Source: Candidatus Omnitrophota bacterium (GTDB lineage: Bacteria; Omnitrophota; Gorgyraeia; 2-01-FULL-45-10). From it: a DNA stretch of 39,079 nt. How positions within the stretch are numbered: position 1 is the first letter of the stretch; every line of letters starts with the position of its first letter. Shown here one piece after another: positions 9,365 through 17,618 of the stretch. Below the pieces are notes generated by a model. It had not been told where the DNA came from. It saw only the letters and a list, made by a program, of their open reading frames with translations, and ran no database searches. The position numbers and the translations under genes are program-made. The stretch is taken from assembly GCA_003142795.1 (NCBI GenBank), contig PLNN01000020.1, positions 33,383 to 72,461 of the forward strand, given 5' to 3'.

Positions 9365-10681
9365 TTAACGCGGCCCATGTCTTCTATCTACGAAGAAGAC
9401 GCTTTTACCTTCAAGCTTTGCGCGAGTCTTGACCTCAACGGCAATATTGGTCAACTCTCCGTAACTCGTTATGGGCCGGAACTGGTTAGTTACTCCGGAC
9501 AATGATATGCTCATTATCGGGAATTTTACAAATTCGCCTTTTCGATTTTTGGCGGTTATATACCCTGCTTGCAGGTCTCCCTCGGAATAGAAACTTTTTA
9601 TACCGGCGTCGAAATCCGATATTATTTGCGAGGCGACAGCCTCACCCCTTTCAGGAGTCGTCAAGACAAAGAAGTCGTCTCCGCCTTCATGTCCTATGAA
9701 ATCACCGCTCTCGCCTTTATCTTTTACGGCCTTTTGCAATATCTTGCTCGTGAACTTGATGATCTCGTCACCTTTGCCTACGCCGTATTTATCGTTATAT
9801 GCCTTAAAATCATTCAGGTCTATGTGTAGAGCGATGAATTTCTCATTGCGCCTTATCCTGGCTTCTATCTCCTCGCGTATGGTGGTATTACCGGGCAGTT
9901 TCGTCAACGGGTTCGCGTTCTCCGCCTTTTCCTTTATCTTCTTCAGCGCAACCGTCATTTCGTTGAACGTCTCACCCAGCTCCTGTATCTCATCATTCGT
10001 TTTTATATTTACATTCATATCGAGGTTACCGGACGCTATGTCTTTGGTAGCTATATTTAAAAGCCTGATAGGCCAAACGATTGTCCTCAATAAGATCAAC
10101 CCGAGGAACACGTTGCCTATGATAACGGCTATTATGGTCAGGATTATAGGGACAAATATGCTTACGATGGCCTGCTGGATGTTGCCTACGGAGAACGACA
10201 GCTTGACGATGTATTTGGTCGACGTTTCAAGCGACAGCGGGATATATATCTCTATCAGTTGCGTATTTTTATTTAACCTGGAATAGAACCACGTGCTTTC
10301 GCTTGATGTCCTGGACAGGTCCTTGTACGTCTCGATATCCTTACCGGATTCGCCGAACTCCCGCATCATGGGATCATTGGTAGCGACCGTCTCGCCGGTC
10401 ATGGAGAGTATCGATATCTTCTCTACGATCTCTTCGTCGGAAAATGATTTTATGGCGGCTTCGAATATACTTGGGGCTGTTTCTTCGGAATGGATATCTT
10501 TGAGGAGAAGCTCCAGCGTCGTTTTTACTATTATCGTCCCGACGCGGGCCCTGTATTTATTGTAGGAGTTGAGCCTGTCTATCTGGTCGCGGAGCTGTAT
10601 GGTGGTAAAGACGGCTATAAATAATAAAGACATGCCAACGATCAATAGGCCGACTCTTACCTGTAGGGGCACTTTCTTCAT
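9365..10681 (-). CDS. Membrane-anchored HAMP-GGDEF protein (predicted diguanylate cyclase)
   Basis: Two TM helices around an extracytoplasmic region, HAMP (WPIRLLNIATKDIASGNLDMNVNIKTNDEIQELGETFNEM), GGDEF domain (LHIDLNDFKAYNDKYGVGKGDEIIKF...GHEGGDDFFVL). Start revised from track TTG 10720 to ATG 10681 (MKKVPLQVRVGLLIVG) because the TTG lies in a -35 box. Confidence 0.88.
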   Translation of the reverse strand: MKKVPLQVRVGLLIVGMSLLFIAVFTTIQLRDQIDRLNSYNKYRARVGTIIVKTTLELLLKDIHSEETAPSIFEAAIKSFSDEEIVEKISILSMTGETVATNDPMMREFGESGKDIETYKDLSRTSSESTWFYSRLNKNTQLIEIYIPLSLETSTKYIVKLSFSVGNIQQAIVSIFVPIILTIIAVIIGNVFLGLILLRTIVWPIRLLNIATKDIASGNLDMNVNIKTNDEIQELGETFNEMTVALKKIKEKAENANPLTKLPGNTTIREEIEARIRRNEKFIALHIDLNDFKAYNDKYGVGKGDEIIKFTSKILQKAVKDKGESGDFIGHEGGDDFFVLTTPERGEAVASQIISDFDAGIKSFYSEGDLQAGYITAKNRKGEFVKFPIMSISLSGVTNQFRPITSYGELTNIAVEVKTRAKLEGKSVFFVDRRHGPR

Positions 10682-10691
10682 ATTAAAATAT

Positions 10692-10720
10692 AATATACCA
10701 TCATTATCACATTCTGTCAA
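10692..10720 (-). promoter_or_regulatory. Sigma70-type promoter of the GGDEF gene
   Basis: Minus strand TTGACA (10720-10715), 17-bp spacer, TATATT (10697-10692). Confidence 0.75.
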
Positions 10721-10740
10721 AGAAATGAACGCGCGAATTC

Positions 10741-10752
10741 AATAGTACTATT
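10741..10752. promoter_or_regulatory. 12-bp perfect palindrome AATAGTACTATT between divergent promoters; candidate operator
   Basis: Self-complementary sequence between the GGDEF promoter (10692-10720) and the XRE-cupin promoter (10773-10801). Confidence 0.4.
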
Positions 10753-10772
10753 TTGCGAAATATCAACTACTA

Positions 10773-10801
10773 TTGACAAATATAAAAATGCCGGGTATAC
10801 T
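10773..10801 (+). promoter_or_regulatory. Sigma70-type promoter of the XRE-cupin gene
   Basis: TTGACA (10773-10778), 17-bp spacer, TATACT (10796-10801). Confidence 0.82.
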
Positions 10802-10826
10802 TACGGATAAATCGAAGGAGTGATAT

Positions 10827-11372
10827 ATGCACGTAGGCCAGATAATACGAAAATTCAGGAAAGAAAAGAATATGACGCTCCTGGAATTGTCCCAGAAGTC
10901 CGGCGTAGCCCTCGCCACCTTAAGCCGCGTAGAGAACGGCAAAATGACCGGCACTCTCGAATCTCATATAAAGATCTGCGAAGCCCTCGATGTAAGTCTG
11001 CCGGAGTTTTACAAAGACCTGTCGGCAAAAAGAACCGTCGAGGTCACGAATAAAGAGATAAAGCCCTCCGTATTCATTCATAACAAAAAAATGTCGTCCG
11101 AGATGCTCGCGGCGAACGCTATTAATAAAAAGATGATGCCTATGCTTGTAAAGATCAGCGACGGCGGCTCTACCAGTATCGAAGAAACAAGGTCGGGCGT
11201 TGAAAAATTCGTATATGTTCTTGACGGAAAGATCGCGGCATTTATCGGCGAGGAAACGTTTAATCTTACCAAGGGCGATACTTTATACTTTACCGTCTCC
11301 GGCCCCCACTACTTTAAGAATATCGGCGCCGGCGAAGGCCGCATCATCATCGTAACCAGTCCACCTGCGTAA
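10827..11372 (+). CDS. XRE-family HTH regulator with C-terminal cupin domain
   Basis: 181 aa; MHVGQIIRKFRKEKNMTLLELSQKSGVALATLSRVENGKM (HTH_3) and FVYVLDGKIAAFIGEETFNLTKGDTLYFTVSGPHYFKNIG (cupin); GAAGGAG SD. Confidence 0.92.
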   Translation: MHVGQIIRKFRKEKNMTLLELSQKSGVALATLSRVENGKMTGTLESHIKICEALDVSLPEFYKDLSAKRTVEVTNKEIKPSVFIHNKKMSSEMLAANAINKKMMPMLVKISDGGSTSIEETRSGVEKFVYVLDGKIAAFIGEETFNLTKGDTLYFTVSGPHYFKNIGAGEGRIIIVTSPPA

Positions 11373-12162
11373 AGATAACTTTTTTAAATACCCCTAAGGC
11401 CTGGTCGCCGCAGCCTAGCCTGTCGGCGATCCGCGCGACCGTTGCTATAGTATTTTTCCTCAGCGACTTCGAATATGAGTAGCCCATGGTGTTCTGTTTT
11501 ATCCCTTTGGCTTCGAATCCACCCTCCATCATCACTGCTTTAAATGTCGCCGGCTCAAAATGCCATACATGGTCAGGCATCCCCCAACCGTACCAGTTTT
11601 GTTTCAGCCACTTTTGCATGAGGCTGTTGTAATTCGGCATTCCCGCGTAAACTACACCGTCGTCTTTCAATATTCGTCCCGTCTGGGCAAGAAATGGTTT
11701 AAAATAAAGTATGTGCTCGAGGACATGATTGAAAGAGACCGCGTCGAACATCTTTTCTTCCAATTTCAGCTCCTCTAAAGGTTTAGTGTAAACAACGTGG
11801 CCTTTTTTGCGGGCAGCTTCTGCCGCATCCAGGTTTAGCTCCACGCCAAAAGTTTCCTTAAAACCGGCATCTCTGGCTTCGTCCAGAAGATAGCCTACCG
11901 AGCACCCTATATCCAGGAACCTGCCGCCCGTCTTATACTTTTTTACTTCAGCCATTATGGCGCGGGCGAACGTGCGGAACGAGGATCCATTATCCAGATA
12001 AAATTTACAATATTTTTCCTGGGATCCATAATTAAAATCGGGGTAAGGATAGGTGCGGGCAAGGCCGCATTTCCGGCATTTAACTATTGAGACGGCCTTG
12101 TCGATCGCCAGCATGCGGTCGAACCGGCTATCATTGCAGCGGTAACAGACCTCATTTTTCAT
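11347..12162 (-). CDS. Class I SAM-dependent methyltransferase with N-terminal zinc-ribbon-like segment
   Basis: CYRCNDSRF...IVKCRKCGLARTYPYP, then GGRFLDIGCSVGYLLDEARDAGF...FDAVSFNHVLEHI. Confidence 0.85.
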   Translation of the reverse strand: MKNEVCYRCNDSRFDRMLAIDKAVSIVKCRKCGLARTYPYPDFNYGSQEKYCKFYLDNGSSFRTFARAIMAEVKKYKTGGRFLDIGCSVGYLLDEARDAGFKETFGVELNLDAAEAARKKGHVVYTKPLEELKLEEKMFDAVSFNHVLEHILYFKPFLAQTGRILKDDGVVYAGMPNYNSLMQKWLKQNWYGWGMPDHVWHFEPATFKAVMMEGGFEAKGIKQNTMGYSYSKSLRKNTIATVARIADRLGCGDQALGVFKKVIFTQVDWLR

Positions 12163-12166
12163 ATAG

Positions 12167-13546
12167 TTACATCGTCGGGAATTTGTGATTTCCGGTGGTG
12201 ATTATGTTTCCTTTTTCAAAAGCAAGAAGGAACGCGCCGACAACGACCGGATCGAACTGCGTCCCGGAGCAGCGTTTTATCTCCTGTATCGCGTCTTCAA
12301 CGCTCTTCTTCTTTTTATAGGGCCGATTACTCGTGATCGCGTCGAACGCGTCCGCGACAGATATTATCCGCGCTACCAGGGGAATGTCCCTGCCCTTTAA
12401 TCCGTCAGGATATCCTGAACCGTCATAGCATTCCTGGTGATAACGCACTTCCCTGGCGACATCGCTCAGTTCTTTGATAGGATGAAGGATCGTCGCGCCG
12501 ATTATCGAATGCTTCTTTATTTCTTCGAACTCTTCGGGCAGGAGGCTGCCGTGTTTATTCAACACGTGGTCCGGGACCCCGATCTTGCCGATGTCATGCA
12601 AGAGCGCCGATATCTGCAGGGTCTCCCTGAAATTCTTGTATGATGCGACCTCCGGCATGCCTTCGAGCTCTCTTGCTATGGAAAGGCAATAGGTCGTAAC
12701 TCGCTCCGTATGGCCGTGAGTGTACGGGTCCCGCGCGTCTATGGCTGCCGCAAGCGCGATGGCCGTGTGGATGAATATCCTGTGCTCCCGGATGTAAAGC
12801 TCCTTTATCTCCTCTATCTTACCCTGGAGGTTCTCGATAAGCTGGGCATTGGCGAGTGCCATTGCCGCATCATTGGCCAGCGTAACGAAAAATCCCATCT
12901 CTTCCCTGCTAAAACCCTCGCCCGATATTTTGTCGCCCAGCACGAGGATGCCGAGAAGGTCTTTCTTGAAGTAGCAGGGAACGCAGAGGTTCGCCTTTAT
13001 GAGGTCCATCTGTTTTTTAATTAAGAGCAGCCTGTCATAAAGGTCCGGCTGTTTTTCGAGGACTTCCCTGTTGCGAAGAGAATTTATCAGGTCCTCGTAA
13101 GCAAGAATGCCTGTTTCGGATACGAGATAATTCTCCTTCTCATCGAACGCGGCTATAAGGGGATTTTCGGGGCTCATTTTTATGAAGCCGATAGGGATCT
13201 TGATGCCCTCGCTGCCCTTGGAATCTATCAGTATAAATGAGTGCTTTTGTTCTTTATATAACAGCACTGCCGTATGAGTCACGCCCAGCTGCTCGTCGAT
13301 CGTGCGGACTATCATTTTGATAAGGTGCTCGGGCTTGCGGAACCTTATCATGGTCCTCGACGCCTTCTCCATGAATGATTGATAGTCGGACCGCGTCGCG
13401 GAGCCTTGCGCCCCGTCGGCCCCCCTCGGGATCCTTTTATTCTCAGGCGCGGGCGGGCCGTCCGGATTCGCTATCTTATCCAGAAAAGAATTTTGCAGCT
13501 TATCCCAGCTGGGAGCCTTCTTCGGCTTATCCATGTTTTTATCCAT
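12167..13546 (-). CDS. GAF / HD-GYP domain protein (predicted c-di-GMP phosphodiesterase)
   Basis: HGHTERVTTYCLSIA, SALLHDIGKIGVPDHVL, RYHQECYDGSGYPDGLKGRDIPLVARIISVADAFDAITSNRPYKK. Confidence 0.9.
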   Translation of the reverse strand: MDKNMDKPKKAPSWDKLQNSFLDKIANPDGPPAPENKRIPRGADGAQGSATRSDYQSFMEKASRTMIRFRKPEHLIKMIVRTIDEQLGVTHTAVLLYKEQKHSFILIDSKGSEGIKIPIGFIKMSPENPLIAAFDEKENYLVSETGILAYEDLINSLRNREVLEKQPDLYDRLLLIKKQMDLIKANLCVPCYFKKDLLGILVLGDKISGEGFSREEMGFFVTLANDAAMALANAQLIENLQGKIEEIKELYIREHRIFIHTAIALAAAIDARDPYTHGHTERVTTYCLSIARELEGMPEVASYKNFRETLQISALLHDIGKIGVPDHVLNKHGSLLPEEFEEIKKHSIIGATILHPIKELSDVAREVRYHQECYDGSGYPDGLKGRDIPLVARIISVADAFDAITSNRPYKKKKSVEDAIQEIKRCSGTQFDPVVVGAFLLAFEKGNIITTGNHKFPTM

Positions 13547-13578
13547 TTCGTTATCCTTCGGTTAATAATTATTTATAA

Positions 13579-13938
13579 TTACACTTTAAACATTTTCTCG
13601 ACCGCATGTTCCAGATTATCGAGGGCGAGCGGCTTCGTAATATAATTGCACGCGCCCAGTCTGCATGCCTCGTCCATCTTTTCCTGGTCTTCAAGCGCGC
13701 TGACCATGATGACCTTGATATTCTTATCAAAAGTCTTAATATGTTTCAGGACCGCGATGCCGTCCATCCCCTTCATCTTGATGTCGAGCAGTATCAGGTC
13801 GGGCCTGTTTTCCTTTACGATAGACAGCGCCTCGTCGCCGCTTCCCGCGGTCTGCACGGTATAGCCGCGTTCGTTGAAAAAATTTCTCACGAAATCACAA
13901 ATGTCATGCTCGTCATCGACCACCAATAGCTTCGGCAT
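13579..13938 (-). CDS. CheY-like response regulator (single receiver domain)
   Basis: MPKLLVVDDEHDICDFVRNFF...DLILLDIKMKGMDGIAVL...VIMVSALE...YITKPL. Confidence 0.93.
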   Translation of the reverse strand: MPKLLVVDDEHDICDFVRNFFNERGYTVQTAGSGDEALSIVKENRPDLILLDIKMKGMDGIAVLKHIKTFDKNIKVIMVSALEDQEKMDEACRLGACNYITKPLALDNLEHAVEKMFKV

Positions 13939-13955
13939 CTAATCCTCGCTTTCGG

Positions 13956-14327
13956 TTATTGACCGGCTGCTTTGTTTATCGTCTCTTCTAACTCCTTTAA
14001 TGATGATATCGGTTTATCAAAATAGGCGTAGGCGCCCATCTTCAAAAGCCTCGCCTTTGTTTTTCCTCCGTCATCATACGCCGTTATGAATATTATCTGC
14101 GGCGACGGATTTAATGATTTTATCAGTTTCAGGACTTCGTCACCGTCTATGCCCGGCATCTTCAGGTCCATCAGGACGACGTCCGGCTTCTTCTCCTTGA
14201 CGAGCTCAATACCTTTTGCGCCGCGCACTGCCACGTCGATGTTATATCCTCTCAGCTCAAAGTAATCCTTGAGCATACTGATGAATTCGGCTTCGTCGTC
14301 TATCGCAACTATGTTTGGTTTTTTCAT
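13956..14327 (-). CDS. CheY-like response regulator (single receiver domain)
   Basis: NIVAIDDEAEFISMLKDYF...DVVLMDLKMPGIDGDEVLKLI...IIFITAYDD...YFDKPIS; 4-bp overlap with the upstream kinase gene. Confidence 0.93.
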   Translation of the reverse strand: MKKPNIVAIDDEAEFISMLKDYFELRGYNIDVAVRGAKGIELVKEKKPDVVLMDLKMPGIDGDEVLKLIKSLNPSPQIIFITAYDDGGKTKARLLKMGAYAYFDKPISSLKELEETINKAAGQ

Positions 14328-16486
14328 TCTTTTGCCTTCGCTTCCTGATTTACGGCTGCAGGGAATTCGATCCTGAACGTCGTTCCCGCGCCTACGTGCG
14401 TCTCTTTAAGATATATGCGGCCGCCGTTCTTTTCTATTACCTGGCGGACTATGAATAATCCAAGCCCTGTCCCTTTGCCCGGATCTTTCGTCGTGAAAAA
14501 CGGGTTGAAGAGCTGCTTTATCTTATCTTGAGGTATCCCCGAGCCCGTATCCTGAACGTCGATAAAGACCTTTCCATTCTCCTGATGCGCCGCAATGGTT
14601 ATCTTACCCTTATCCCCTATTGCCTGCCCGGCGTTACGGACGAGGTTAAAGAGCACCTCCTGTAGCTGCTTCCTATCGACAAATATATTGGGCAGATTTT
14701 CCTCGATGTTCTTCTCAAATTCTATCTTCTCCAGCTTCAATTCATAGCCGACCAGGCCGAAGACTTCATCAAGCTCTTTTGCTATGCTAACCAGCTCCGC
14801 CTCACCCTTTGAAGGCTTGGCAAATCCCGAAAGCTTCTTCGTGATTGCCGTTGCCCTGTCAGTCTCTTTTATAACTTTCGCCATGATATCTTGCGCCTTA
14901 GTGAGCAGCTCCTCTGTGGTCTTGGCTTTGTATAAGCCATCCCTTAGGTTCAATAAGAACGCCTCGCATTGTCCGCGCGCTATGCCGAGAGGATTGCATA
15001 TTTCGTGATTTATCCCGGCTGAGAGAGTGCCTATGACCGCCATCTTCTCTCTCTGCGCGGCTTCAGCCTGTGTTTTTCCAAGTTCTACGAATAGTTTCGC
15101 GTTCGAGATGGCAATGGCAAGCGTCCTGGCAAGCGGCAGCAATATGTCTAGGTCATCCTGCGTATAATCTTCATCGGACTTTTTCTTACCAAGCGACAGG
15201 ATACCGATTATCTTCTCATGCACGATCATGGGTATTATTAATTCCGCGTTCAGTTTATCGATTATCTCCTGCACGGCGTCCGGTATGTATATCTTCTTCT
15301 GCCTCAGTTCTTTCGCCAATATATACCCGTGCGTTTCTTCCATGAATGTAACAATGCTGTCTGGCTTTACCAAGGTGATCGATTTATCTTTAATATTTTG
15401 CGATGCCTCAACAGTGAACCGCTGGTTCTCATCATCGAACATAAGGACAGCGCACGAGTCGAGCTTAACGATATCCATCAGCTTATCGACTGTTAGGTCA
15501 ACAAGTTTATCCAACTCCAAGACTGTCAGCACTTCACTTGTAAACGTCTTTAGGAGTTCTTTGTAATCGTATTTCTTCTGGAAGAGGTATTTGTCGGTAA
15601 TATTTGTAAGAAAGGCCTCTATTCTGCGCATAGTTAGAATAATGATAACGCCGCTTATGACAAGACCCATCATTCTTCCGCCAAAACTGGCAGTCCTGAG
15701 AATATATTCCTGAATAAGCAATGTCGGCAAGACCAGCATAGCAAAGACAGATGCAAGAAGTCCCGTAAAAACAAGGGTCTTCTTGATTATTACTTCGATA
15801 TCCATCAGATGATGACGAACAATAGCATAGGCAATACTGCCCACGAATACCGTAGCCAGAATGTTTCCGATGGGTAAAATCGGAATATTATAATATAGAA
15901 AATAGTTTGTAGCTCCGCCCACCATTCCTATGAAAGTTCCCCACAAGATGTACTTTATTTGATTTTTTGATGTTCCCGACTCGGCCTTATAATGCTTGAA
16001 CAAAATATAGTCAGGATACAAAATTCCGAAAATGAAAAAAAGCAAAAATGGATAAAAGCCTACGCCTGCATCGGGCCAAAACGTAAAACAATATTTTTCC
16101 GAAACACCTGAAATAACAAATCTCGAAAACGAGATAAAAATAAACAGTGCGCTTACAGCATAGGATGAATATATTATCTTTTTCTTTTTTTGTTCTTCTC
16201 CTAAAAATACCATCGTGAAATGCAAAAATGTAGTGGGTATAAACATAGCTCCTATTAACAAAAGCCTAGCGAAAAAAAGGCCCTGGGTCTTGTTTGCTGC
16301 GAAATGCCAGGCAAAATAACTCAATGCCCAAAAAGCAACGCTCAATCCAAAAAAAGCAAACCTAATATTTATATTTTTTTTTGGATTGGTTTTATAAACA
16401 AAGATGGCTAATGCCAGGCTTGTTATGCCATTAATTAAACAACTGATCATGTTCCAAACAAAATAACTATGATTCATCTCTATCAC
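14324..16486 (-). CDS. Multi-TM GAF-HisKA-HATPase histidine kinase (intact)
   Basis: N-terminal TM array, GAF, H-box GINHEICNPLG, N-box LFNLVRNAGQA, G1 DTGSGIPQDKI, GTGLGLFIVRQ. Confidence 0.92.
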   Translation of the reverse strand: MIEMNHSYFVWNMISCLINGITSLALAIFVYKTNPKKNINIRFAFFGLSVAFWALSYFAWHFAANKTQGLFFARLLLIGAMFIPTTFLHFTMVFLGEEQKKKKIIYSSYAVSALFIFISFSRFVISGVSEKYCFTFWPDAGVGFYPFLLFFIFGILYPDYILFKHYKAESGTSKNQIKYILWGTFIGMVGGATNYFLYYNIPILPIGNILATVFVGSIAYAIVRHHLMDIEVIIKKTLVFTGLLASVFAMLVLPTLLIQEYILRTASFGGRMMGLVISGVIIILTMRRIEAFLTNITDKYLFQKKYDYKELLKTFTSEVLTVLELDKLVDLTVDKLMDIVKLDSCAVLMFDDENQRFTVEASQNIKDKSITLVKPDSIVTFMEETHGYILAKELRQKKIYIPDAVQEIIDKLNAELIIPMIVHEKIIGILSLGKKKSDEDYTQDDLDILLPLARTLAIAISNAKLFVELGKTQAEAAQREKMAVIGTLSAGINHEICNPLGIARGQCEAFLLNLRDGLYKAKTTEELLTKAQDIMAKVIKETDRATAITKKLSGFAKPSKGEAELVSIAKELDEVFGLVGYELKLEKIEFEKNIEENLPNIFVDRKQLQEVLFNLVRNAGQAIGDKGKITIAAHQENGKVFIDVQDTGSGIPQDKIKQLFNPFFTTKDPGKGTGLGLFIVRQVIEKNGGRIYLKETHVGAGTTFRIEFPAAVNQEAKAKE

Positions 16487-17616
16487 TCCAGTAAGGCTCG
16501 CATAATATTTTCAATTTCAGGAGGGCATCCTGGAACAAATACACTGCCTTTCTTAGCCCCAGCGAAATCTTTTGTACAATTTCCAATAAAGATTGCTTCG
16601 TCAGAATATTTGCTAGCATAGCGCTCCGCGTCTTTTCCCAAAACAATATCAATTCTATTGGCTTTTATTAATTTTTTAATAAATTTTAATAACTTAATTG
16701 GATTACGTTTAATTTTTTTATGCGAGTCACTTAATGAAAAAATACAGCCTGAACAAGCGCTATTCGGCCACACTGTTAAAAAACGATATTTTTCAAACGC
16801 AACCGATGGCTGTTCAAATTTCGTAGAAAACTTCTTAAAAATGTTATCGAAATCTTCATTTTTTACTGGCGATCCAACCTTTTCTTCGATAGCATTTTTT
16901 ATGTGCGTAGCGGAATTGTAATCAATTCCTATCAATAGACATGCCAACGAATCTATTTCGACCATATTATTACCAGCCATAACGATATCTGCTCTTTTTG
17001 GCTTTCCGTGATGTGGACCGTTTCCTTCCATGCCTATTCGCCCATCTATAATATTCACAAAAGGCTTTGCCGCCATTCCCAAATATGCTAAGTACCTGCT
17101 TAAATCAGTCCTGTGCATTAACATTCTATCCTTAGCTAGGAGAAGACCCATCTGATTTTTTATTGCTAACGAAACAGTTGTTTCCATGTGCGTTTTTAAA
17201 CAACATAGATTAACATAGGCATGACTTGTCAATATTTCAGGCAAACTCATTTCAAAACCTTTTATATTAATTTTTACCCTGTTAGAATTATCCAAATCCA
17301 GAAATTTAACTTTTTTGTATTTCTCAAGTTTAATCATTTGAGAATGCTTGAGCAGAGTTTTGAAATCATATCTATTGTTTCCAAAATTTAAAAGCGCTCC
17401 GTGCCCAAGCACTATTTCCTCACATCCGCCTTCAATACATATTTCACAAAGAGCTCCCACTATATCACTGGCTGTATTTTCTCCTTCAATAATGGGATAT
17501 CGTCCTCCCAGATTAGGTTTTATAAATATATTTTTTTGTTTTCTTATAGCAAAATCTTCGTAGATATTTTCTATAATAAACTTTATGCTACTATTATTCT
17601 TGTAAACTCTGATCAT
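16483..17616 (-). CDS. DUF362 domain-containing protein
   Basis: 377 aa; IFIKPNLGGRYP...GHGALLNFG...YVNLCCLKTHMETTVSLAIKNQMGL...IIDGRIGMEGNGPHHG. Confidence 0.8.
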   Translation of the reverse strand: MIRVYKNNSSIKFIIENIYEDFAIRKQKNIFIKPNLGGRYPIIEGENTASDIVGALCEICIEGGCEEIVLGHGALLNFGNNRYDFKTLLKHSQMIKLEKYKKVKFLDLDNSNRVKINIKGFEMSLPEILTSHAYVNLCCLKTHMETTVSLAIKNQMGLLLAKDRMLMHRTDLSRYLAYLGMAAKPFVNIIDGRIGMEGNGPHHGKPKRADIVMAGNNMVEIDSLACLLIGIDYNSATHIKNAIEEKVGSPVKNEDFDNIFKKFSTKFEQPSVAFEKYRFLTVWPNSACSGCIFSLSDSHKKIKRNPIKLLKFIKKLIKANRIDIVLGKDAERYASKYSDEAIFIGNCTKDFAGAKKGSVFVPGCPPEIENIMRALLE

Positions 17617-17618
17617 AT

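Noticed and set aside
9411-9430. Second GCTTTGCG string resembling the riboswitch core
   Set aside because: Lies inside the GGDEF coding region (KTRAKLEGK) and lacks the other GEMM-I elements.
9696-10286. 196-aa plus-strand ORF opposite the GGDEF gene
   Set aside because: Hydrophobic shadow of the HAMP/TM region; no independent coding support.
11347-11372. 26-bp convergent overlap between the XRE-cupin and methyltransferase genes
   Set aside because: Short 3'-3' overlaps are common in compact genomes; no further signal.
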